Shown here: piece after piece, positions 6,446-11,752 of the stretch | Position numbering within the stretch: position 1 is the stretch's first letter | How the letters are laid out: each line of letters begins with the position of its first letter | DNA from: Bacillota bacterium | GTDB taxonomy: Bacteria; Bacillota_A; Clostridia; Clostridiales; Clostridiaceae | Length of the DNA stretch: 13,004 bases | Assembly: GCA_021837545.1 (NCBI GenBank) | Contig: JAKBFR010000061.1 | Coordinates: 1 to 13,004 of the forward strand | Direction of reading: 5' to 3' | Made by a program: the position numbers and the translations under genes | The notes under the pieces: model-generated | Databases searched by the model: none | Told to the model about the DNA's origin: nothing | What the model saw: only the letters and a program-made list of their open reading frames with translations

Positions 6446-6476
6446 GAATGATACCTTTTACGAAAAGGTAGTATTC
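6446..6476. repeat. Second recombinase-type inverted repeat (site II)
   Basis: gaatgatacct and aggtagtattc form arms that match at 9 of 11 positions, with 11 bases between the cc and gg steps against 22 in site I, one helical turn fewer. Arms of ~11 bp round a short centre are the normal shape of a tyrosine-recombinase core site, so this is the better crossover-site candidate. Confidence 0.5.
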
Positions 6477-6550
6477 AGTAGTTAATACTTTAATCTTTAA
6501 GTTTACCCAAAGAAACCGATAAAAACTATGGTAAGGAATATATTTTATAA

Positions 6551-6631
6551 ATGTTCGTTTATGAAACTGCATTTGAATCTTTTAGAATAGCTAATTTACA
6601 AGGTATTTTAGATATTACTAGCTTAGATTGA
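6551..6631 (+). pseudogene. Gene remnant related to 9083-9178
   Basis: A 26-codon frame (FESFRIANLQGILDITS) without a ribosome site. It resembles the frame at 9083-9178: atttacaaggtatttta here against atttagaaggtattttc there. Just upstream, a frame with VRNIFYKCSFMKL parallels VRYIFSFWKL at 9033-9060. Two separate matches in the same order suggest two decayed copies of one unknown gene, frameshifted differently. The rest of 6477-6690 has no gene. Confidence 0.35.
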
Positions 6632-6697
6632 TGTTTATGTTGCTGTACCTATATGTGGAATTTGTCGGTTTTGATAGTTTATTAAAATAGCCATTAA

Positions 6698-6706
6698 TGG
6701 TATAAT
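6698..6706 (+). promoter_or_regulatory. Extended -10 promoter of the sigma operon
   Basis: TGGTATAAT is a perfect extended -10 box (TGn plus TATAAT). A clear -35 is missing, which extended -10 promoters tolerate. Transcription would start near 6713, leaving a ~120-base leader before the sigma-factor ATG at 6836. A self-recognised ECF promoter may also exist but cannot be told by eye. Confidence 0.55.
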
Positions 6707-6835
6707 ATACTAAAAATAAGAATAGCATCTTGTTGTGAATAGAATAATTTTACATGGATTTTATTGCTGTTAAAATCATTAGTTATTATTTTCTAAAATT
6801 ACATCATATATGTTACTGACTTAAGGAGAAAAGTA

Positions 6836-7417
6836 ATGAGTTTTTTTGATATACTTAAATCTAATAAAAGAAAAAATTATTTTGAGGAACAAATTTCTAT
6901 AGTATATAAAGAGTTATATAAATTTATATATTCTATTATAAAAAATCAAAACCTAGTTGAGGATATACTTCAACAGACATTAATGAAAGCTTATGAGAAA
7001 TTTGATACAATTCAAGATATAAAAAAATTTAAATCATGGATTTTTACTATAGCAAAAAATGAGAGTTTGGCATGTATTAAGAAATATAATAGAGAAATTC
7101 CTAGTGAAGATGTTTATCTAGAACTATTAGTGGGTTCTTCAGAAGATATTCCAGAAGAATTATTGATAAAACACGAAATAAAAGAACAGGTAAAAGTATC
7201 TATTAAAATGTTAAATCCTGTTGATCAAGAGATAATATATTTAAGATATTACTATGACTTAAATTTTAATGAAATAGCGTTGATACTAAACTTAAATGAA
7301 AACACTGTTAAAACAAAACATAAAAGAGCAAAATCAAAGATATGCACTCATCTTATATGTGCCGATGCATCTTTTGAAGTTGCGGCAACAGTTGTAGATT
7401 TAAAAGAGGTGAAGTAA
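6836..7417 (+). CDS. ECF-type RNA polymerase sigma factor
   Basis: A 193-aa sigma-70 family factor of the extracytoplasmic-function class, which redirects RNA polymerase to a small set of promoters. Region 2 spans ~20-85 with NLVEDILQQTLMKAYEKF and FKSWIFTIAKNE, the -10 recognition and core-binding part. Region 4 spans ~118-170 with LNPVDQEIIYLRYYYDLNF, then the helix-turn-helix NEIALILNLNENTVKTKHKRAK that reads the -35. Region 3 is missing, as expected. The ATG follows AAGGAG by six bases. A gene with a membrane anti-sigma layout starts two bases after its stop, so the two are co-translated. About 20 extra residues follow region 4. Its targets are unknown; none is evident in this window. Confidence 0.92.
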   Translation: MSFFDILKSNKRKNYFEEQISIVYKELYKFIYSIIKNQNLVEDILQQTLMKAYEKFDTIQDIKKFKSWIFTIAKNESLACIKKYNREIPSEDVYLELLVGSSEDIPEELLIKHEIKEQVKVSIKMLNPVDQEIIYLRYYYDLNFNEIALILNLNENTVKTKHKRAKSKICTHLICADASFEVAATVVDLKEVK

Positions 7418-7419
7418 TT

Positions 7420-8178
7420 ATGAAGCAGAATAATATAGATAGAGTTATAAAAGATACATATACAGAATTTAATAGCGAAATGGACATGCATTCTAATATA
7501 GATATTCCTGATTTTAGTATCACAATGAATAAATTTAATAATAATCTAAAAGAAAAAAGTAGTAGATCCTCCATATTAAAAAAGGTAGCTTTGGTGGCTA
7601 GTTTTACATTGGTCATAATTCTTTCAACATTTTTCTCAACAATTCCAAAGGTAACAGCTTTTAAATTTAACATTATAAAAAGATTTGAGGAGTTAAGAGG
7701 GAACACTAAAGATATTAAGTTTAGTACAAACGATACCTTAAATAATAATGTATTAAAATCAAATGATAGTGCAGATCAGATAGAAAAGATATTATCAATT
7801 GATGAAGCTAAAAAAGAGGTTCCTTTTAAACTTTTGGTACCCAAGTATTTACCCGTTGGTTATAAGTTAGAAACTGTGAAACTTGTGAAATCTATGGGTG
7901 ATTATTTTAGTGTTAATCAAACTTATACAAATAGTACAGGAAAAATAATTCAAATTTATCAAAGTACTGTATCGGAAAATGAGGAAGAAACAATTTCTAT
8001 AAGCTCAGAACTTATGACTGAGGATATAACTATTAATAACTTAAAAATAAAATTAGCTACTGATAATAAAAACTTTAAAATGATGATTTGGTTTGATAAT
8101 GATATAAAGCACAAAGTACTTATGCCATATAGTTTTACAAATACTGAAATGAAGAGAATACTTGGATTATTAAAATAA
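7420..8178 (+). CDS. Membrane anti-sigma factor with DUF4367-like domain
   Basis: A 252-aa protein encoded directly behind the sigma factor and presumably holding it inactive at the membrane. Residues 1-50 are cytoplasmic and would bind sigma; I see no zinc-binding HxxxCxxC motif. One transmembrane helix is at ~53-75 (KKVALVASFTLVIILSTFF). The outside part from ~124 (LSIDEAKKEVPFKLLVPKYL, PVGYKLETVKL, GKIIQIYQ, ending NTEMKRILGLL) has the pattern of the DUF4367 domain common in clostridial anti-sigma proteins. The ATG is preceded by GAGGTGAAG that overlaps the end of the sigma gene. A strong terminator overlaps the stop codon. The signal sensed outside is unknown. Confidence 0.87.
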   Translation: MKQNNIDRVIKDTYTEFNSEMDMHSNIDIPDFSITMNKFNNNLKEKSSRSSILKKVALVASFTLVIILSTFFSTIPKVTAFKFNIIKRFEELRGNTKDIKFSTNDTLNNNVLKSNDSADQIEKILSIDEAKKEVPFKLLVPKYLPVGYKLETVKLVKSMGDYFSVNQTYTNSTGKIIQIYQSTVSENEEETISISSELMTEDITINNLKIKLATDNKNFKMMIWFDNDIKHKVLMPYSFTNTEMKRILGLLK

Positions 8179-8202
8179 AGCCCATTTAGGGCTTTATTTT
8201 AA
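8172..8202 (+). terminator. Terminator of the sigma/anti-sigma operon
   Basis: Twelve-base arms (8172-8183 and 8189-8200; core aaagccc/gggcttt) pair round an attta loop and end in TTTT. The hairpin includes the anti-sigma stop codon. It can also serve the opposite-strand frame that ends at 8199. Confidence 0.88.
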
Positions 8203-8411
8203 CTTATATATATTGAATTACTTATTGAGGTTTTAGATGTTTTTACTCCATTCTCTATTATATAATTTGTACTGCTAACCCTATAATAGTTATTAGAGGA
8301 TACTGCTAAACTATGATTAGCCATAGCTGTATAAGTATTATTTAAACTATATGGGGTACGGCAACCATTCATGTAAAAATGGGCCACTTCACATTTTATG
8401 TAATAATACAA
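8199..8411 (-). pseudogene. C-terminal fragment of an unknown, probably secreted protein
   Basis: A 70-codon frame opening with TTG and lacking a ribosome site. Its sequence (NGCRTPYSLNNTYTAMANHS, YYRVSSTNYIIENG, then a Ser/Thr-rich tail ending SIYIS) looks like genuine protein, rich in N, S, T and Y as in extracellular beta domains. No signal peptide or start region is present, and a perfect 38-base inverted repeat lies 16 bases upstream of the frame. I therefore read it as the 3' part of a gene cut off by rearrangement. I cannot name the family; a bacteriocin-like or adhesion-type secreted protein is a guess. Confidence 0.45.
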
Positions 8412-8426
8412 GCTTTTTTATTGAAA

Positions 8427-8464
8427 TATACCATCCCATAAACGACCGTTTATGGGATGGTATA
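8427..8464. repeat. Perfect 17-bp inverted repeat with 4-base loop
   Basis: The arms tataccatcccataaac and gtttatgggatggtata are exact complements round gacc. There is no T-run on either strand, so it is not a standard terminator. Position between two truncated minus-strand frames suggests a rearrangement joint, a mobile-element end or a protein-binding cruciform. Confidence 0.6.
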
Positions 8465-8472
8465 ATAAAATT

Positions 8473-8494
8473 AAAAAACCAGGTTTCCCTGGTT
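8473..8494 (-). terminator. Terminator with GAAA loop
   Basis: On the minus strand aaccagg-gaaa-cctggtt is followed by TTTTTT (8478-8473). The GNRA loop and U-run make it a classical terminator for the minus-strand gene ending at 8516. Confidence 0.85.
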
Positions 8495-8515
8495 AACTTA
8501 TTGATTAAAACACCT

Positions 8516-8743
8516 TTATTTTACTGCTTTTAATTTTGCTATATCTGCATAATTATTCGCTGTAACTATCTCAACCGTTGACAAGTCTTTCCTAAGAGCT
8601 TCAACGTTGCCTTTTATATGAACTATGTCATTAGCCATTTTATCTTGATCGGCTTTATTTGCTTGTGCTGAATGTTCAAGAGCTTTAACTATTTGATATG
8701 TTTCTTCTTGTTTTGATTTAATCTCTTTTATATCACTTTGCAT
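8516..8743 (-). CDS. N-terminally truncated coiled-coil protein (75 aa)
   Basis: The frame encodes a helical, coiled-coil protein (MQSDIKEIKSKQEETYQIV, then AHSAQ-type spacer, ending VEIVTANNYADIAKLKAVK). It resembles small clostridial proteins built of repeated DIKxIKxxQ heptads, whose usual N-terminal leader is missing here. The frame stays open to a GTG at 8791, but those extra codons (STFPTKHTLRN) come from the 32-bp repeat at 8754-8785 and have no ribosome site. I give the internal ATG at 8743 as the first plausible start, with only a distant AAGGA. The gene was probably broken when repeat A was joined. It has its own strong terminator. Function unknown. Confidence 0.55.
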   Translation of the reverse strand: MQSDIKEIKSKQEETYQIVKALEHSAQANKADQDKMANDIVHIKGNVEALRKDLSTVEIVTANNYADIAKLKAVK

Positions 8744-8753
8744 ACTTTTTAAA

Positions 8754-8785
8754 TTCCTTAGCGTGTGTTTTGTCGGAAATGTTGA
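8754..8785. repeat. 32-bp dispersed repeat, copy A
   Basis: Begins ttccttagcgtg and ends gaaatgttga. Related copies are at 9249-9280 (B) and 11501-11532 (C). In the plus frame all three read (L/I)SVxFVxNV, so the repeat may be the remains of one coding sequence rather than a transposon end. Confidence 0.6.
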
Positions 8786-9029
8786 TGACACACCATATAT
8801 GGATAGTTATTATATGTTAAGTGATAATGATAAAGTAATTGAAACCCCATCTAATGAAACATCATATAAAGAAAATAAAAATAAATATGATGTTCCTATG
8901 TCTGGTGTTACTTGTAGTGAAGTAATTAAGAAAAATAAAAAAATCGACAATGAAAGAAAAGCTAAGGGTGAAGCAGCTCAATATGGTTCTGGAAGCTTAA
9001 TGGATCTTTATTATGAATTCATAAAATAA
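8763..9029 (+). pseudogene. Hypothetical protein fragment (up to 88 aa)
   Basis: An open frame from GTG at 8763, or ATG at 8799, to TAA at 9029. Neither start has a ribosome site. The hydrophilic product (FVGNVDDTPYMDSYYM, then a K/N-rich middle, ending GSLMDLYYEFIK) is not recognised. The start overlaps repeat A and the truncated coiled-coil gene on the other strand, so the 5' end looks cut. After the stop the same frame continues with FVRYIFSFWKL, matched by a frame near 6520, suggesting that the original gene was longer. A fragment of a decayed gene is the best reading. Confidence 0.4.
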
Positions 9030-9082
9030 TTTGTAAGGTATATTTTTTCGTTTTGGAAACTAATTATAATGTAAAAATTTTA

Positions 9083-9178
9083 ATGAAGTTCATTCTATTT
9101 AGGAACACTATTGAAAAAGCTGATTTAGAAGGTATTTTCAGTTCCAAAACTATTACCAAAATTAAAGCCTTAAAATAA
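9083..9178 (+). pseudogene. Gene remnant related to 6551-6631
   Basis: A 31-codon frame starting ATG (FRNTIEKADLEGIFSSKTIT, ending KIKALK) with no ribosome site. It shares the pattern F..xIxxAxLxGI with the frame at 6551-6631, and the DNA around ggtattttcag/ggtatttta is alike. It probably belongs with the preceding fragment as a broken copy of one unknown gene. Confidence 0.35.
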
Positions 9179-9248
9179 AGTGACTCTGACCTTTATGGTA
9201 TTTGCTCTTGGATATTACTGGCTTAACATGTGGTAAAATCATATTTTA

Positions 9249-9280
9249 TGTATTAGCGTAAGTTTTGTGAAAAATGTTGG
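9249..9280. repeat. 32-bp dispersed repeat, copy B (diverged)
   Basis: Shares ttagcgt, gttttgt and aaatgttg with copies A and C at the same internal distances. Its plus frame reads ISVSFVKNVGDDRK then stop, matching LSVxFVxNVDxTP of A and C. Confidence 0.45.
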
Positions 9281-9310
9281 AGATGACCGTAAATAAACTA
9301 TTCAAACACA

Positions 9311-9354
9311 TAAAATAAGAGAGAGGATATCGATATATCCTCTCTCTTATTTTA
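9311..9354. terminator. Bidirectional terminator, perfect 20-bp stem
   Basis: Arms 9311-9330 and 9335-9354 are exact complements round cgat, with a purine-rich core (agagagagg) and A/T-rich ends that give a U-rich tail on either strand. It closes the toxin-antitoxin operon on the minus strand and isolates it from the remnants to the left. Confidence 0.85.
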
Positions 9355-9400
9355 TATTGCTAAAAGAATTTTATATTATTTTATTTAGTTATATATTGTA

Positions 9401-9712
9401 CTAACCCGAGCATAATCGTTCATCATTAATTTTATCTACTTTAAGATTTAATCCTAATGCCATTACATACTTAATGAAATTATCCAATGTTGGTGAATTG
9501 TCTAATTTCTCTATTCTAGATATCATCTGTTGAGTCAAACCACTCTTTTTGGAAACTTCGCTTTGAGTTAATCCTATAACTTTTCTAAATTCAACTAACC
9601 TTCTAATTAATTCATACTGTGCATCTGCCTCTTTAATATAATTTTCTAACTCACTGTTATTGCCTATGGCCTTTTTTATTTCATCATTTGGATTAACTTT
9701 ATGAAATCCCAT
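9401..9712 (-). CDS. higA: XRE-family antitoxin of a type II toxin-antitoxin pair
   Basis: A 103-aa antitoxin of the HigA type. Residues ~38-92 form a Cro/C1 helix-turn-helix: LVEFRKVIGLTQSEVSKKSG, then LTQQMISRIEKLDNSPTLDN. It would neutralise the RelE/HigB-like toxin encoded upstream and repress the shared promoter. The ATG follows AAGGAGGTG by six bases, a much stronger ribosome site than the toxin's, as expected for an antitoxin needed in excess. The gap to the toxin gene is 136 bp, long for a type II pair, and contains a large hairpin and a small palindrome, so the antitoxin may also have its own promoter. The terminator at 9311-9354 follows. The symbol names the family type. Confidence 0.85.
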   Translation of the reverse strand: MGFHKVNPNDEIKKAIGNNSELENYIKEADAQYELIRRLVEFRKVIGLTQSEVSKKSGLTQQMISRIEKLDNSPTLDNFIKYVMALGLNLKVDKINDERLCSG

Positions 9713-9781
9713 TTATAACACCTCCTTACAATTTGTTTTGAAAACTAACGAATACTTACTTTTTTATCCTATATGAAAGAT

Positions 9782-9795
9782 ATTCTGATTAGAAT
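9782..9795. promoter_or_regulatory. Small palindrome in the toxin/antitoxin gap
   Basis: attct-gatt-agaat is a perfect inverted repeat about 70 bases upstream of the antitoxin ATG, in AT-rich DNA containing tataggat on the minus strand as a possible -10. It may be an operator for an internal antitoxin promoter. Confidence 0.35.
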
Positions 9796-9826
9796 TTATA
9801 CTTTATACTTTTTAATAAGGGGATTG

Positions 9827-9858
9827 TTTTGTATAAGGAGGGGCATCCTTATACAAAA
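9827..9858 (-). terminator. Hairpin at the toxin 3' end
   Basis: Thirteen-base arms (ttttgtataagga and complement) flank ggggca, and the toxin stop codon lies inside. On the minus strand no U-run follows, so it may attenuate or stabilise the mRNA rather than terminate fully, setting the toxin:antitoxin ratio. Confidence 0.55.
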
Positions 9859-10193
9859 GTTTTGTTTAAATCTTCACCAAGTTTTTTTGCTCTTTTTATT
9901 GCTTTACCCAGTTCGAACTGTTCTGCTTTTCCTTTTTGCTTTTTACAAGCATGAAGGATATACATACTGTTTTCATCAGCAATTACATACATTAACCTAT
10001 TTTGACTAAATTTAATCTCCCATAGTTTATTTTTTAATTGCCTTGTATTTAAAATTTCTAACGCCCCGTATCCATATTTTTCTATTTTGGCGATTATATC
10101 TAATCCAGTAGCTTGCCCTTCGATAGGTAAGTTATTGATATAATCATAGATCAAGTCTTTATCCCCTTTTGTAGTATAAGTATAAACGTCCAT
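9849..10193 (-). CDS. higB: RelE/HigB-type mRNA interferase toxin (Gp49-like)
   Basis: A 114-aa toxin of the phage-derived Gp49-like/HigB family (RelE superfamily), which cleaves ribosome-bound mRNA. Family marks: an N-terminal strand (VYTYTTKGDKDLIYDYINNL), LKNKLWEIKFSQNRLMYVIAD, then ILHACKKQKGKAEQFELGKA followed by IKRAKKL, the typical basic end. Length is normal. The toxin-first order matches higBA systems. The ATG has only GGAAAGG four bases upstream, weaker than the antitoxin site. Two large palindromes upstream (10231-10302) are the likely autoregulatory operators. It should act as a plasmid-addiction module with the antitoxin downstream. The symbol denotes the family type, not a proven orthologue. 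Confidence 0.88.
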   Translation of the reverse strand: MDVYTYTTKGDKDLIYDYINNLPIEGQATGLDIIAKIEKYGYGALEILNTRQLKNKLWEIKFSQNRLMYVIADENSMYILHACKKQKGKAEQFELGKAIKRAKKLGEDLNKTFV

Positions 10194-10230
10194 CGTACCT
10201 TTCCTTTCTTTATATTATTATCTTATTGGT

Positions 10231-10266
10231 ATAATGATATACATCAAATTTAGTGTATATCATTAT
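10231..10266. promoter_or_regulatory. Toxin-antitoxin operator 1
   Basis: Perfect 13-base arms (ataatgatataca and complement) flank a 10-base centre with aaattt. On the minus strand TTGATG inside it, with TAAGAT 16 bases on, could be the promoter, so binding here would block transcription of the toxin gene starting at 10193. It shares the core atacatcaaattt with operator 2. Confidence 0.7.
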
Positions 10267-10268
10267 AT

Positions 10269-10302
10269 GTTGACAATACACCAAATTTGATGTATTGTCA
10301 AC
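10269..10302. promoter_or_regulatory. Toxin-antitoxin operator 2
   Basis: Twelve-base arms (gttgacaataca and complement) surround c-caaatttg-a, so almost all 34 bases are palindromic. The core atacaccaaatttgatgtat parallels operator 1; the centres are 37 bp apart. On the minus strand an arm supplies TTGACA with TATTGT 17 bases on, a possible second promoter. Confidence 0.7.
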
Positions 10303-10680
10303 TTTTAAATTGAATATTAAACCCAACATTTCTCTTAATCACACCAACAAGAATAAAAAATAACTTTAAATCAATTAATAAAAGTACTTCTCCAACTCAA
10401 ATATATAGTGTTTTTTTGCAAGCTCATGTTCATGTTTTATCGAAGTAAAGTTCATAATTATTCATTCTTGACATTACTGTGCCGTTATTCATTTTAGTTT
10501 TGTAGAAATATCTTCGGATATTCTCCGTTATTTTGCCAACCTTTAAAGGTATGTTTCCTACACATTTCTTATTTCAAATAGAATCAATTATTAATTTCAT
10601 TTATGTTAACAAACAAAATTAAGTCAAGTCATTTGAATTTGGTTAAGAAATAGTAAATAAAGATATAATTAAAATAGAAA
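10303..10680. other. Non-coding region, partly duplicated at 11979-12178
   Basis: No gene is seen. Three segments recur in the same order in 11979-12178: caactcaaatatatagtg (10393) with caactctaatatatagta (11979); a tgcaagctcatgttcatg block (10418) with tacaagtttatgttcgtg (12097); and gttattttgccaac (10527) with gttattttgccgac (12159). The second copy has about 75 extra bases. This looks like an old duplication of a non-coding element. Confidence 0.45.
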
Positions 10681-10686
10681 GCAATT

Positions 10687-10789
10687 AGGAGGATTGCCAT
10701 GTCAAGGTAATAGTTGATTTTCACCTACCAAAGCATTGTCTATAGACACTATTATTGGTATAATTGTCATCATTTATAGAAAAATTTAA
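10687..10789 (+). pseudogene. Strong RBS with broken small membrane peptide
   Basis: AGGAGG at 10687 precedes ATG at 10699, but the frame stops after three codons (M-S-R). The +1 frame carries a hydrophobic peptide (TKALSIDTIIGIIVIIYRKI) ending at 10789, which looks like a short membrane segment. This may be a frameshifted small toxin-like gene, a leader peptide, or a chance frame, as it overlaps the promoter at 10736-10764. Confidence 0.3.
10736..10764 (+). promoter_or_regulatory. Strong promoter
   Basis: TTGTCT (10736-10741), a 17-base spacer and TATAAT (10759-10764) with an extended TGG just before. Transcription would begin near 10771. No complete gene follows closely; the transcript would contain a hairpin (agaatgca 10789-10796 with tgcattct 10824-10831) and could run on to the small peptide gene at 11018. 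Confidence 0.6.
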
Positions 10790-10907
10790 GAATGCAGAGA
10801 TAACACGCAATGATTGGATTCAGTGCATTCTAGAAGTGAATTTTGATATTGATATAACACTATATCTGTGTAATATTAATAATAAAAATCGAAAGAATTA
10901 TTTATCG

Positions 10908-10916
10908 TGATATAAT
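10908..10916 (+). promoter_or_regulatory. Extended -10 promoter of the small peptide gene
   Basis: TGATATAAT fits the extended -10 consensus (TGn plus TATAAT). The -35 is poor. The transcript would start near 10923, with hairpins ggtaa/ttacc (about 10925-10939) and aagtagt/actactt (about 10956-10976) in the leader before the gene at 11018. Confidence 0.5.
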
Positions 10917-11017
10917 ATAAAGTATGGTAAATAAGTTACCAAAAAAAAGAAAAAAAGTAGTGTGCGAAACTACTTCTCTTCTTAACCACCATGTCACCAA
11001 ATAAGGGAGGTGATTCT

Positions 11018-11125
11018 ATGGAACAAAAAAACTATCTAGCGCAGTTTGTATTATTCTGTACTGCTCTAGGTGCAATATCCTCAATACTAAACATATTATC
11101 TTTCGTGTTGACGCACGCTAAATAA
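11018..11125 (+). CDS. Small hydrophobic peptide (35 aa), candidate type I toxin
   Basis: A 35-aa peptide starting MEQKNYLAQ, with one membrane helix (~8-32: FVLFCTALGAISSILNILSFV) and a short polar end (THAK). GGGAGGTGATTCT before the ATG is the best ribosome site in the region, so translation is likely. In the leader, tcacc can pair with ggtga of the Shine-Dalgarno, which would hide it. A 12-base repeat (gtgttgacgcac) lies in the last codons (11105-11116) and again in the terminator (11150-11161). Structured leader, tiny membrane peptide and a 3' terminator recall type I toxins such as Fst or TxpA, but I see no sequence match and the antisense RNA is unproven. It could instead be a bacteriocin-like or regulatory membrane peptide. 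Confidence 0.55.
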   Translation: MEQKNYLAQFVLFCTALGAISSILNILSFVLTHAK

Positions 11126-11143
11126 TAAGATAATCATTAAATG

Positions 11144-11178
11144 CACTAAGTGTTGACGCACTCTAGTGTATTTTTTGC
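11144..11178 (+). terminator. Terminator of the small peptide gene
   Basis: cacta...tagtg and an inner gtg...cac pair across 11144-11168, followed by tattttttgctttt. It lies 19 bases past the stop codon. The loop side carries the second gtgttgacgcac copy. Confidence 0.65.
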
Positions 11179-11184
11179 TTTTCG

Positions 11185-11211
11185 ATATATACTCCAATAT
11201 GGAGTATATAT
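11185..11211. promoter_or_regulatory. 11-bp perfect inverted repeat
   Basis: The arms atatatactcc and ggagtatatat flank aatat, immediately after the small peptide terminator. On the minus strand TTTACA-17-TAATAT lies just upstream (about 11215-11245), so the hairpin would open a transcript antisense to the peptide gene. It could equally be an operator. Confidence 0.4.
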
Positions 11212-11500
11212 TAAATATTAACACTATATAAAACACTTGTAAATACAATCTAAAGGGTGTATATATCCTCAATTAATTAACCTTGCAAATGATATATATC
11301 TGACCTGTTGACTGTTCTCATTCTCAATTATCAATACCTACCATTTTAATTATTGACTATGTTTTTCAAATTATACATTTAGTCAGATTTGAGTTCTTCT
11401 ATGCTTCATTGGGTGCAGCCAACAACGCCAATGCTAAGGAATCTAGTACCAAAATCCATCTATTTTGAATATTAATTCGTTAACATGAGTTAAAATTTAG
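11212..11500. other. Non-coding region
   Basis: No ORF with a ribosome site. A frame near 11395-11460 (SLGAANNANAKESSTKI) has no start. gctaaggaa (11433-11441) is the inverse of ttccttagc at 11501-11509, the start of repeat C. Confidence 0.4.
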
Positions 11501-11532
11501 TTCCTTAGCGTGGGTTTTGTTTGAAATGTTGA
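11501..11532. repeat. 32-bp dispersed repeat, copy C
   Basis: Matches copy A at about 28 of 32 bases (ttccttagcgtg, ggttttgt, gaaatgttga). In the plus frame it reads LSVGFV-stop-NVDSTPYRSMS, parallel to NVDDTPYMDSY after copy A, so the likeness goes on at protein level beyond the repeat. Confidence 0.6.
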
Positions 11533-11602
11533 CTCTACCCCTTATAGAAGTATGAGTGTAGTGATTTAATTTTGATTTTAGGGGTATTAGGGGACTCCCT
11601 AA

Positions 11603-11645
11603 CAAGCGGGTATGTTATAACGTGTTATAACATACCCAATGCTTG
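11603..11645. other. Candidate second oriT (MOBV-like) or large hairpin
   Basis: Perfect 14-base arms gggtatgttataac (11608-11621) and complement (11624-11637) flank gt; outer caagc/gcttg extend the stem. The centre TAACGTGTTA resembles the MOBV (pMV158) nick core TAGTGTG|TTA at 8 of 10 positions and likewise sits within an inverted repeat. A conserved-looking gggactccctaac lies just upstream. No mobilisation gene is present. A regulatory cruciform is the alternative. Confidence 0.4.
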
Positions 11646-11720
11646 CAAAGCAAATCAAAGTAAAATAAATTTTAGTTTTTCTAAAAATGCTTTATATCTG
11701 ATTAATCAAATTTTACCCTT

Positions 11721-11752
11721 AAAAATAAAAAAGCCAGGGTGTTATACCCTGG
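11721..11752 (-). terminator. Minus-strand terminator
   Basis: On the minus strand ccaggg-tataaca-ccctgg is followed by ctttttta (plus-strand A-rich 11721-11732). No protein gene lies upstream on that strand, which points to a non-coding transcript ending here. Confidence 0.7.

Noticed and set aside
7353..7706. Minus-strand 117-aa frame
   Set aside because: Lies antisense to the well-supported sigma and anti-sigma genes and is a shadow of them.
9773..10009. Plus-strand 78-aa hydrophobic frame
   Set aside because: Antisense to the toxin gene and runs through its hairpin; no ribosome site.
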